Under the pieces are notes generated by a model that saw only the letters and a list, made by a program, of their open reading frames with translations, was not told the DNA's origin and made no database searches. A stretch of 64,000 nucleotides of DNA from Planctomycetota bacterium. Lineage in GTDB: Bacteria > Planctomycetota > GCA-002687715 > DRQF01. The stretch lies in assembly GCA_020639295.1 (NCBI GenBank), contig JACKGY010000007.1, positions 248,001-312,000 on the forward strand, given 5' to 3'. The position numbers and the translations under genes were made by a program. This document shows, piece after piece, positions 20,801-28,205 of the stretch (position 1 is the stretch's first letter; each line of letters begins with the position of its first letter).

Positions 20801-20881
20801 GCCCGCCGCGGCCGGGAGCCGCCCGACCACCGCTCCCCCGCCATCGGGCTACGCCTCGTGCGAATACCGCGCCAGCCATGA
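17852..20881 (+). CDS. Membrane Ser/Thr protein kinase with coiled coil and FGE/SUMF1-like domain
   Basis: 1009 residues from a GTG start inside the sigma-factor stop. The kinase spans about 75-380 (VLGRGGQAIVWLAEDERL, VALKIL, HRDIKPSN near 239, DFG, GTPAYMAPEQ). A Ser/Gly-rich insert of about 20 residues (GSSGGSSSQSGSGS) interrupts it before the catalytic loop. A membrane helix at about 404-425 (AATTVAFVLLVAALSASIHA) leads into a long Arg/Glu coiled coil (about 425-510) and a helical region. The C-terminal 270 residues are FGE-like (LPTEEQWEYAARAGT, LHEILGNVSEWTAS, VHRGGSYDDG). The Cys pair of real formylglycine-generating enzymes is missing, so the outer domain probably senses a ligand. It is likely the regulator of its coupled sigma factor. 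Confidence 0.92.
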   Translation: MSDGPREIDPEVLADFLDGYWSDRDAGRSYGLDHYLALFPNDREAIAREYELLETGQSPEPAEPTEPPTSVGPTLGGERIGRFRLVEVLGRGGQAIVWLAEDERLGRKVALKILRGIGAAAPEMVERFRREAALTAKIDHPGICPMHDVGFDGVPWIAMRYIPGRTVSEILREAKRSDDAGTTFAALITTGGITSSGSSGGSSSQSGSGSLETDQKKVLLMVERVARALHAAHQTGVVHRDIKPSNIKITPEGDPVVLDFGIAFQEDGDEATLTQTGDFLGTPAYMAPEQISGARVDRRTDVYALGVLLYECLSLRRPFEAPTREQLFHAILHDDAPSLREVRSDVSADIAVVVATTLQKDREHRYDSAEALADELRRVLERRPIHARPVGALTRTWRWALRNRGIAAATTVAFVLLVAALSASIHAWRAERDRARTEREQAAIERREAAAERARLAAVERANEALENEARLQREKTELLEREAEVAYRARQLADPLICSALEDEAEDLWPQRESTIPAIDSWLQRARALLTRLEKRAAELADLRTRALPLGPGDEKRQDDLRRELFPEEVAGLEAAQHAVAVWRRELENGELPASRRRLLERNIAGTEKNIEKGLAFGIFTDRLLFRFESTEDQELHDALFKVLRRRTGLEDLIERMEIRRSNAAKIRKMTLEQRKDAWDLCLADLRARHPGLELEPQEGLVPLGRDLHSGLWEFWVLETGAAPPWEGETTGGHAEQAEGMGMVLVLLPGGACRIGAQAEDATAANHDPLARGDESPVTLVDLDPFFIGKYEVSQIQWARLMNEVPARFSFESRLKTEFEVEQNGSRGFDRADLTPDSPVEYVTWEEADRFARRLGMRLPTEEQWEYAARAGTVTPWWTGPTRESLKGMVNLIDFAKDGQSAYDLADGHLIHVPCGSFPPNPFGLHEILGNVSEWTASTWGHYDVPPRAGDGYRLVEAGRSASRFRVHRGGSYDDGEALLRAARRGREPPDHRSPAIGLRLVRIPRQP

Positions 20882-21240
20882 TTCTTCGGGCATGACCTGG
20901 TTCCGGGGCTTCGTGCAGCCCTTCGTCGTGCCTCGAGAAGAGCTGGGGCGCCTCCACTACGGAGGTCTCGCCGCCACGATGTCGAGCAAACCGCTCCGCC
21001 CCGGCCCGACCTGACGGAGCGGCCAGCTCGGCGCCACCGAAGTCACTCGATCGTCAGCTGCAGGGCCTTCGCGATGGCGAAGTTGTAGTCGATAGACGTC
21101 GCGGTCGGGGTCGGCCCGGGATTCGGAGACCGTTTCGAGCCGAGGCGCTCCGCCATGACTGCGGTCTGAAGGTAACAGCGACGCCGTGTCGGCGACGCCA
21201 GGTGGCGCGGTCAGGTATCATCTCGGTCGGTGGCGGACTG
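20882..21240. other. Gene-free stretch with dispersed element D
   Basis: Contains element D shortly after the kinase stop. A minus-strand 37-codon frame (21043-21156) with very GC-rich third positions may be the tail of a lost gene. A TATCAT box at 21216-21221 precedes the next gene. Confidence 0.45.
20941..21030 (+). repeat. Dispersed two-hairpin element, copy D
   Basis: The first arm pair is CCTCC/GGAGG. The second is a perfect 8-bp stem, CCGCTCCG at 20991-20998 with CGGAGCGG at 21015-21022, whose loop contains GGCCCGACCTG like the other copies. It lies 60 bp beyond a stop codon. Confidence 0.45.
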
Positions 21241-21921
21241 ATGGGCACGTGCTTCCATCACCTCCACCCCCGACACCAGGTCCGGGAAGAACGCCGGTTG
21301 CGATTCCGCCACGCCCTCATCGTCTTCGTGGTCCTGCTGGTCGGGACCATCGTCGTTGCCGCGACCGATCTCGATCGCTTCCTGACGATCCGTGCCGTCG
21401 CCTGCGCCAGGGGGACCATGGTCGGGACCGCCGCCATCTGGTTCCACCGCCTAGGCCCCGGGACCATGCTCGTCTTCGGAGGCGGCCTGGTCATCCTGCT
21501 CGCACCGATGCTCCGGCGTCCATGGTGGCTGGCCTTCGCACTCGTCTCGTCCGCGGTCGTCGCGAACCGCGCATGCCTGCTGATCAAGGTGGCGGTCGGC
21601 CGACTTCGGCCCTGGGCCTGCGACCTCCCCTTCCTGCCGGGCGTCGTCAGCGAGAGCCAGCGCGCGACCTCGTTCCCGTCGTCACACGCGACGACGATCG
21701 CGGCGCTCACGCTGGCGATCGGGCTCCTCGCACCGGGACGATGGGCCGTCGTCGTCGCCGCCGCCGCGGGCCTCGCAATCGGCGCCCTGCGCGTCTGCGC
21801 GGGCGCGCACTACGCCTCGGATGTCCTGGCCGGTTGGCTGCTCGGCTGCTCGATCATGGTCGCGACCCCTGCCCTCCTCGATCGGCTCCGCGGGCGCCTA
21901 CGCGGGGTGGCCACGAGATGA
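21241..21921 (+). CDS. PAP2-superfamily membrane phosphatase
   Basis: 226 residues with five to six hydrophobic segments. All three type-2 phosphatidic acid phosphatase motifs are present: KVAVGRLRP near residue 115, PSSH near 145 and R-x5-H-x3-D (RVCAGAHYASD) near 185-195, where the two His residues are catalytic. The family dephosphorylates lipid phosphates such as phosphatidate or undecaprenyl diphosphate at the outer membrane leaflet. The exact substrate is not evident. A GTG start 13 codons upstream is possible, but the ATG used here follows GGTGGCGGACTG. It stands alone, without an obvious operon partner. Confidence 0.85.
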   Translation: MGTCFHHLHPRHQVREERRLRFRHALIVFVVLLVGTIVVAATDLDRFLTIRAVACARGTMVGTAAIWFHRLGPGTMLVFGGGLVILLAPMLRRPWWLAFALVSSAVVANRACLLIKVAVGRLRPWACDLPFLPGVVSESQRATSFPSSHATTIAALTLAIGLLAPGRWAVVVAAAAGLAIGALRVCAGAHYASDVLAGWLLGCSIMVATPALLDRLRGRLRGVATR

Positions 21922-22158
21922 GGCCGAGGAAGGGCTTCCGGCATCGGCATCATCAGAGCAGACGATCCCCGGCCCTCGTGACCGTCGATCGCCGTCGACC
22001 ACGTCGTCGCGGATGCAAGGGGTGAACCCAGCGCGCCGCCCGGCTGGGAGCGTCGGCGCCATTTCCCCGACGACGACGTCCTCGACCTGCGGACAGTGGA
22101 AGCCGAGGGTCGCGGCGTGCGCCGTTCGCGAGGTGCCGACCACGAGGACCGTGCTCAT
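21898..22158 (-). CDS. Possible small hypothetical protein
   Basis: 86 codons opening MSTVLVVGTSRTAHAATLGF, directly preceded by GGTGGAGG. The first 50 codons have strongly GC-biased third positions and a Rossmann-like start (VLVVGTS). The last 30 codons look random and run 24 nt into the convergent phosphatase gene. It could be a decayed gene, a short real gene, or chance. No family is recognised. Confidence 0.25.
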   Translation of the reverse strand: MSTVLVVGTSRTAHAATLGFHCPQVEDVVVGEMAPTLPAGRRAGFTPCIRDDVVDGDRRSRGPGIVCSDDADAGSPSSASSRGHPA

Positions 22159-22301
22159 CCTCCACCGGCGGCGAGCGGCCGCCGAAGAATAAACTCCTTC
22201 GCCGCGGCTCCAGGCGAGGCGCCTGCGCCCGCGTTCCAATTCGTGGCATGTTGCGCGCGAATTGTCGGCCCGCGGCGCCGGCGGCGTGGCATGATGCCGG
22301 C
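21922..22301. other. Intergenic stretch, little recognisable content
   Basis: Apart from the doubtful minus-strand frame at 21898-22158, I see no gene, repeat or convincing promoter. GAATAAA at 22188-22194 is the only AT-rich patch. Confidence 0.4.
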
Positions 22302-24623
22302 ATGTTCGCGCGTCGCAGCCTGCCGATCATGTTCGCGCTGATCCTGACCTCCACGCTCTCATCTCAGGTTCTGAGGGTCGAGGAGTGCGACCGGCCGTTC
22401 CCCGATTGCATGCCCGTCCTCGGTCGGGAAGGGGGCGACCTCTACGAGAGCCACTACGTCACCCAGATCATCGACGCCTACAGCGGCAGGCCGATCGCCG
22501 GAGCCGAGATGAGCCTCTACGCCGAGGAGAGCTTTCCGACCGCGGGCTCACGGCGACTGCTCGGTCGCGCAAGGGCCGATCTCGATGGTTGGGTCCGGTA
22601 TCCACGCGGTAGTCTGCCCCGGCACGAGGCGCCGATCATCGTCTTCACCGCGGATGGCTACGCGCCGCGCGGCGAGTTCCGCTACCCGGAGTCGCCGCTG
22701 GAGCTGGAGCCCGGTGAGCGCCGCCTGGTTCGTTTCGTCGACGAGTTCGGCAGGCCCCGAGTCGGACTCCGGCTCGAGCACCTGCTCGGTTGTGGTCATA
22801 CGCCCGCAATCCGGGTCTTCGAGAGCGATGCCGCGGGCCATGTGACCTTCGACGGCCTGGCAACCGTTCCGGGCGTCAACGAGTTCTGGCCCCGAGGTAG
22901 GAACGTCGCCTCGGACTACATCCAGGTCTGGGACCTGCTGCGGACTCCCGAGGGCGGCGACTACGTTCTATCGTCCGCGCCGGACATCCGCGGACGGGTG
23001 ATCGACGCCAAGGGCGCCGGGGTCGCCGAAGCAAGGGTCGGTGTGACGGGATTCCACCGCGGGCCCTGGGTGCTCACGGCGGACGACGGGTCCTTTCTTC
23101 TCCGAGGCGTGCGCGGCGACATCGAGAGCATCCTGGCGATCCCCGCTGGCGTCAGTGACTTCGCCGACGCCACATCGTCGGCTCGGAGCTTCGCGCGCCC
23201 GGAGCCGGAGGTCTCGGTCGTCATTCGCCTCGACGAAACCGGTCGCATCATGGAACCCGGCCCGACGAGAACGCTTGACCTCGTCATCGGAGAGACGATG
23301 ACGGACGAGTTCGTCGAACCCGACGAGTTGTCCTTCACCTGCTTCCGTGAGTCGGACGGCTACACGGTCCGGAGCCGCATCGACCGCGACAAGGGAACGA
23401 CGATCGAGCTGCCGAGTGGCGGGGACTGGCACATGAGACTGCGCGACGAACGCTGCGGCCTGGTCCTGGTCGATCGAGCCCTCGGCGGCGCCGAGATCGA
23501 TTCGGGGCAAATCGTGATCTCGCCGTCCTCGCTCGCTGGTTGGGGCTGGCGGCCCGGCCCGCTGCTGAACATCACCACGCCAGGCGGCGACTCCGAACCG
23601 GAACTCTTCCTGCGCCTCGTCGACCACCGTTTGCCCCTCGAGGAACTCCGCGAGTTCGAAGGACGGAGCGAAGATGGAACTCTCTTCCGTTGGTCGCTTC
23701 GCTTGCCATCGTCGCCACCACCGGGCGCCGAACTCGAGGTCCGCTGGGAGCGGCGAGGCTTCCCCCCCGGGGTCGAGCGCCGACCACTCCCGGAAGAAGG
23801 GGCGACGCTGGACCTTCGGGAAGCTCGGCTCGAGATCCGCGTGGCAGGTGTCGTCGGCCCCGAGGGGCGCCCGGTGGCCTACACGCTGGAGGCCCGTCCC
23901 GATCGCTGGCCGGGCGCTATCGAAGTCGAGCATCTCGAGACCGACGACGTCGACGCCGGCCCGCGGAGCATCGACCTGCCCTCGCCGCCTTCCGGCTGGC
24001 TCCTCGTCCGCCCGCGCGACCCGAATCTCGCTCCGCTCTGGCTCGCCCTCGAGGGCCGACCCGTCGTGAGTGGTCGAGTGGACCTCGGTGAACTCCAGTG
24101 CCGGCCGCTGCCGCCTGCCTGCATCACCCTGATCGACCCACTTGGACGTCCCGCCCGCGGCGCCACGGTGCAGGTCGAGGGACTCTGCGCCTTCGAGGCC
24201 GATGACCAGGGACTCGTCCGCCCTCTCCTCTTCCGACCGGACGAGCTGTCCGGCCGCCGCATCCGGGCGCATCAGATCGGAGGCGCGGGCGGAGCGACGG
24301 TCGATCTCTGCGCCGATCTCACGGGACCTGGGCCCTGGCACCTCGAGTGGCCGGACACGGAACTACGTTTCCGGTTGGCGCATGATCGAGGAGGGCCCAT
24401 CTCTGCGGCCCGCGTCCTGGTCGCCGGCCAGGATCTCGAGCTCTCGCTTGCGGAGGGTACGGCCACGCTGCGAGGCCTTGCCCCCGGCGAGCATCGTCTC
24501 GTCCTCATCGTCGAGGGCGAGAAGCCACGCGTCATCGAACTCCGTCTCCGGGATCAGGTCGAGATCCCGGTGAGATTCGGCACGCCGACGCCGCCGGCCG
24601 AGAGACGGGAACACAACGACTGA
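22302..24623 (+). CDS. Large secreted protein with carboxypeptidase-regulatory-like beta domains
   Basis: 773 residues. The chosen ATG opens a signal peptide, MFARRSLPIMFALILTSTLSSQ. The rest is a chain of Ig-like beta-sandwich units. At least three carry the carboxypeptidase regulatory-like signature: IDAYSGRPIAGAEMSLYAEE near 50, VIDAKGAGVAEARVGVTGF near 230 and LIDPLGRPARGATVQVEG near 610. There is no catalytic domain and no C-terminal Asn-Ala-Ile type ending, unlike the other big secreted proteins in this window. Expected location is periplasmic or surface. No close neighbours suggest a pathway. An in-frame start 18 codons upstream is possible but would extend before the signal. Confidence 0.7.
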   Translation: MFARRSLPIMFALILTSTLSSQVLRVEECDRPFPDCMPVLGREGGDLYESHYVTQIIDAYSGRPIAGAEMSLYAEESFPTAGSRRLLGRARADLDGWVRYPRGSLPRHEAPIIVFTADGYAPRGEFRYPESPLELEPGERRLVRFVDEFGRPRVGLRLEHLLGCGHTPAIRVFESDAAGHVTFDGLATVPGVNEFWPRGRNVASDYIQVWDLLRTPEGGDYVLSSAPDIRGRVIDAKGAGVAEARVGVTGFHRGPWVLTADDGSFLLRGVRGDIESILAIPAGVSDFADATSSARSFARPEPEVSVVIRLDETGRIMEPGPTRTLDLVIGETMTDEFVEPDELSFTCFRESDGYTVRSRIDRDKGTTIELPSGGDWHMRLRDERCGLVLVDRALGGAEIDSGQIVISPSSLAGWGWRPGPLLNITTPGGDSEPELFLRLVDHRLPLEELREFEGRSEDGTLFRWSLRLPSSPPPGAELEVRWERRGFPPGVERRPLPEEGATLDLREARLEIRVAGVVGPEGRPVAYTLEARPDRWPGAIEVEHLETDDVDAGPRSIDLPSPPSGWLLVRPRDPNLAPLWLALEGRPVVSGRVDLGELQCRPLPPACITLIDPLGRPARGATVQVEGLCAFEADDQGLVRPLLFRPDELSGRRIRAHQIGGAGGATVDLCADLTGPGPWHLEWPDTELRFRLAHDRGGPISAARVLVAGQDLELSLAEGTATLRGLAPGEHRLVLIVEGEKPRVIELRLRDQVEIPVRFGTPTPPAERREHND

Positions 24624-24787
24624 TCGGGCCGCTACCGACGACGTCCCCGCGACCGCGGTCCGCCGGACATCCCCGGTCTCCACATCCGCTCGATTCCCTG
24701 CCGCACCACCGCCTCGGTCGAGATCGGCTCCTGCCGCAGATTCCCCCTGCGAGATGGTCCATCGGGTCCGGGGCTCGTTCCGCGACT

Positions 24788-26266
24788 TCAGGAGCCTGGC
24801 GGAGACTCCGGCCCCATGATCGACGCGAGACCGTCGGCCGAGCCGGTCGGGGCCACGACGTAGAGCAGATCGCCCGCCTCGATCAGGGTCGACCCCCTGG
24901 CGGGAATCGGCTCCTCGTCGCGAATCACCAGGACGATGGCCAGAGAATCCGGCAGCGCGAGCTCGCGCAGGGACTTGCCGCAAGCGCGCGAATCGGCGCC
25001 GATCGCGATGGTCTGAAGCTCACGGGAGAGGGGCTTCCGGAGATTGAGCTCGAGCTCGTAGCCCGGCGGCGTCGGCACCCGCCGACCGAGTCGCGTCCAG
25101 AGCGCTGCCGGCACGATGCTGGCGCCCGGGATGATCGCGCTCACGACGACGACGAAGAAGACCAGATGGAAGACCTGGTCGCCGATCGCGAGTCCCTTCA
25201 TCACCGGGATCGTCGCCAGGACGATCGGGACCGCGCCCCGCAACCCGACCCAGCCGGCCACGAGAATCTGCTTCCGCGGCCAACGCAGCGCTCCGAGGCA
25301 GATGAAGGTGGCGGCCGGCCGGGCGAGGAATGCGAGAACAAGACCGAGGCCGATGCCGGCGCCGGAGAGCGGCATGAGTCTCGAGGGGAAGACCAGCAGC
25401 CCCAGCATGAGGAACATCGTGACCTGACAGAGCCAGGCCAAAGAGTCATGGACGCGCCGCAGGCCCGGCGCGAACGGAATGTGACCGTTGCCCACCACGA
25501 CCGACGACACGAAGACGGCCAGGAAGCCACTGCCGTAGATCAGCGTGCTGGCGCCGAAGGCCGTGAAGGCCGAGGCGACGATCAGGACCGGGTAGAGTCC
25601 TTGCGCCGAGAGCCGGATCGAGTTCAGGAGGAAGCGGAAGCCGAAACCGCAGGCGACGCCGACCGCGGTGCCCAGGACGATCTGCAAGGGAATCTGCATC
25701 AGGGTCGCGAGTGAGGGAGCCGATTGCGTGGCGACCACGTCCGCGATCGTCAGGGTCAGGATCACCGCCATCGGGTCGTTGGCGCAGGACTCCACCTCGA
25801 GCGTCGATTGGACCTTCGCCTCCAGCCGGATACCGCTCCCACGCAGGACTCCGAAGACCGCCGCGGCATCGGTCGACGAGACGATCGCGCCGGTCAGGAC
25901 CGCGACCGACCAGTCGAGCCCGAAAGCCCGGCCTGCCAGCGCCACGATCGTCGCGGTCCCGATGACGCCGAAGGTAGCGAGCAGCCCGGCCGGCACGGCA
26001 GCCGCCCGGACCGCCGCATACTTCGTGTTGAGTCCTCCGTCGAGCAGGATGAGGATCAGGGCCACGGTCCCGACCCGGAACGCCAGCTCGGCGTCGTCGA
26101 AGTGAAGGCCGCCGATCCCCTCCGAGCCGCCCAGCATCCCGAGGACGAGGAAGAGCAGGGCGACCGGCACGCCGCAGCGATCGAGCACGCGCGACAGCAA
26201 GGTGCTGAAGGTCAAGAGCGCGCCGAAGAGGGCGATGACGACTGCGGTGGCGAGGGGTTCGGTCAT
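24788..26266 (-). CDS. nhaP2: Potassium/proton antiporter, CPA1 family with RCK-C domain
   Basis: 492 residues. Residues about 1-400 form 12-13 membrane helices of the Na+/H+ exchanger fold, including TGAIVSSTDAAAVFGVLRG and LEVESCANDPMAVILTL, the paired region holding the ion-binding Asp residues. GWVGLRGAVPIVLATIPVM is the conserved late helix. The last 75 residues (LSRELQTIAIGADSRACGKS to LLYVVAP) are a TrkA-C/RCK-C cytoplasmic regulatory domain. This architecture is that of the K+/H+ antiporter NhaP2 (CvrA), which expels K+ or Na+ in exchange for protons. The start was chosen at MTEPLATAVVIALFGALL because longer frames lack a family match. Confidence 0.88.
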   Translation of the reverse strand: MTEPLATAVVIALFGALLTFSTLLSRVLDRCGVPVALLFLVLGMLGGSEGIGGLHFDDAELAFRVGTVALILILLDGGLNTKYAAVRAAAVPAGLLATFGVIGTATIVALAGRAFGLDWSVAVLTGAIVSSTDAAAVFGVLRGSGIRLEAKVQSTLEVESCANDPMAVILTLTIADVVATQSAPSLATLMQIPLQIVLGTAVGVACGFGFRFLLNSIRLSAQGLYPVLIVASAFTAFGASTLIYGSGFLAVFVSSVVVGNGHIPFAPGLRRVHDSLAWLCQVTMFLMLGLLVFPSRLMPLSGAGIGLGLVLAFLARPAATFICLGALRWPRKQILVAGWVGLRGAVPIVLATIPVMKGLAIGDQVFHLVFFVVVVSAIIPGASIVPAALWTRLGRRVPTPPGYELELNLRKPLSRELQTIAIGADSRACGKSLRELALPDSLAIVLVIRDEEPIPARGSTLIEAGDLLYVVAPTGSADGLASIMGPESPPGS

Positions 26267-26670
26267 GGTTCGTCGTCGTCGCGACTCGAAGATCACCGGG
26301 AGGTGAGAGTGTAGCGGGAGCGGGAGGCCCGCGCGAGTTCGGTCCGGATCCGAATCCATGCCCGGATCGTCGATCGGCGCGAGCTTCGACCAGAGTCGAC
26401 GGGAGGTACTTGGGCAGGTCGGTTCCGGTCTTGCCGCTGGGCTCCAGGCCCTCCGCCGGCGGGCCCTCGCCATCGATCCTCCCGGTGACCAGGCCGGAAA
26501 GGTCTCCGGAGCGGGCGCCCTGCCGTCCGGATGGTGGCAGGACGGAGTCGATCCCCGGGCTCGCCATCGCCCGGCTTCAAGACGGTTCGCGATGTCGATC
26601 GACAGGCCCTCTCGCTCCCGTTAGGCTGCCACTCGCGGATCGTGGCGATGACGCGGGGAGTGAAGGAATC
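26267..26670. other. Divergent intergenic stretch, possible fifth copy of the hairpin element
   Basis: Between the antiporter and dehydrogenase starts. At 26495-26553 a GGAAAGGTCTCC arm is followed by GGGCGCCCTGCC and its partner GGCAGG around GTCCGGATGGT, which resembles element B without its loop consensus. No gene is supported. Confidence 0.35.
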
Positions 26671-28086
26671 ATGGGCCGAGAAAGACTGATCGTTCGATCT
26701 CCCTGGGACCTGACCGAAGTCGCGAGCCTCGAGCCCCACGGGCCCGCGGACGTCGAAGCGGCCCTTGCCGAGAGCGCGGCGCTGCATCGCAAGAAGCGAA
26801 ACGGACTTTCCGCCGATTTGCGCACGGCGATCCTCGAGAGGACCGCCGCCTGCCTGTCACGTCGTCGCGACGAGCTCGCGCTGCTTATCGCGCGGGAGGG
26901 AGGCAAGCCCCTTCGGGACGCGCGGATCGAGGCCGACCGCGCCATCGAAGGCGTCAAGCTCAGCTCCGAATCGCTCAGGACCGTCGCCGGCCACCAGGTA
27001 CCGATGACCGGGCCCGCGGCCTGCGGTCGGACCGCGTTCACCTACCATGAGCCCATCGGTCCCGTCGTCGCCATCTCGGCCTTCAATCACCCCTTGAACC
27101 TGATCGTCCATCAGGTGGCTCCGGCCGTCGCCGCCGGCTGCCCGGTCATCGTCAAGCCTTCGGCCGACACGCCGCTCAGCTGCCAGGCCTTCGTCGAGAT
27201 CCTCCACGAATCCGGTCTCCCCGAGGCCTGGTGTCGGATGATCGTCACCGCGGACAACGCACTCGCCGAGACGCTGGTCACCGACCCGCGCGTCGCGTTC
27301 TTCAGTTTCATCGGCAGCTCGCGAGTCGGTTGGCACCTACGATCGCGCCTCGCCGCCGGTACGCGCTGCGCGCTCGAGCATGGTGGCGTGGCACCGGTCA
27401 TCGTTGCGTCCGACGCCGATCTCGATGACGTCATTCCCCTTCTGGTACGAGGCGGCTTCTACCACGCCGGCCAGGTCTGCGTCTCCGTGCAGCGCGTTTT
27501 CGTCGAGGCGTCGATCGCCGATGACTTCGCCGCCCGGATCGCGGCCGCGGCGAACGCACTCCAGGTAGCCGACCCGACCACCGAAGATGCCGACCTGGGC
27601 CCGCTCATTCGCCCCGGTGAAGTGGATCGCGTCGAGACCTGGGTGGACGAGGCCCTTGCGAAGGGCGGCCATGCCGCGGCCGGTGGCCGTAGGCTGAGCG
27701 CGACCTCCTTCGCTCCGACCGTCGTGGTCGAACCGCCGCGGGATTCCCGGCTGATGACCCAGGAGGTCTTCGGTCCGGTCGTGGCCGTGAGCCGCTACCG
27801 ATCCGTGGACGAGGCGATCGAGCGAGCCAATGCCCTGCCCTTTGCCTTCCAGGCCGCGGTCTGTACCCGTGATCTCGATCGGGCGATCAACATCTCGGCG
27901 CGGCTCGACGCCAGTGCCGTCATGGTGAACGATCACACCGCGTTCCGCGTCGACTGGATGCCCTTCGCCGGCCGGAGACAATCCGGGCTCGGGGTCGGCG
28001 GCATCGAACACAGCATGCGCGAGATGCTCCAGGAGAAGATGATCGTCCTACGGACGAAGGGCGACCACGACGCGCCACTCTGCTGA
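26671..28086 (+). CDS. NAD(P)-dependent aldehyde dehydrogenase
   Basis: 471 residues, full ALDH length. The oxyanion Asn is in PVVAISAFNHPLNLIVHQ, the general-base Glu is in CALEHGGVAPVIVA (near 234), and the catalytic Cys is in FYHAGQVCVSVQRVFVE (near 269). The late motif EVFGPVVAVSRY and the C-terminal ending are intact. The substrate cannot be told from sequence; the closest feel is to succinate-semialdehyde or glyceraldehyde-3-phosphate (non-phosphorylating) types. AAGGAATC precedes the ATG at good spacing; a much longer frame upstream is non-homologous. Divergent from the antiporter, with no evident operon. Confidence 0.9.
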   Translation: MGRERLIVRSPWDLTEVASLEPHGPADVEAALAESAALHRKKRNGLSADLRTAILERTAACLSRRRDELALLIAREGGKPLRDARIEADRAIEGVKLSSESLRTVAGHQVPMTGPAACGRTAFTYHEPIGPVVAISAFNHPLNLIVHQVAPAVAAGCPVIVKPSADTPLSCQAFVEILHESGLPEAWCRMIVTADNALAETLVTDPRVAFFSFIGSSRVGWHLRSRLAAGTRCALEHGGVAPVIVASDADLDDVIPLLVRGGFYHAGQVCVSVQRVFVEASIADDFAARIAAAANALQVADPTTEDADLGPLIRPGEVDRVETWVDEALAKGGHAAAGGRRLSATSFAPTVVVEPPRDSRLMTQEVFGPVVAVSRYRSVDEAIERANALPFAFQAAVCTRDLDRAINISARLDASAVMVNDHTAFRVDWMPFAGRRQSGLGVGGIEHSMREMLQEKMIVLRTKGDHDAPLC

Positions 28087-28205
28087 TCCCCGGCTCCACC
28101 TTGGATGAACGCGAGTTCCGCCACGGCGTGGGTCTCATGGCCACGTCGGCGACGGTCGCGGACGGGAGTTGCTCGGCCCGCGACACCCGATTCGTCAGAA
28201 GCGCG

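Noticed and set aside
21043..21156. A 37-codon minus-strand frame ending DYNFAIAKALQLTIE, with GC-rich third positions
   Set aside because: It resembles the tail of a larger protein (such as the KALGLTI end of substrate-binding proteins) but is too short and isolated to call; it could be a remnant.
26495..26553. Possible fifth copy of the two-hairpin element
   Set aside because: The stem CCTGCC/GGCAGG fits, but the loop lacks the CGACCTG consensus, so it is noted only in the gap description.
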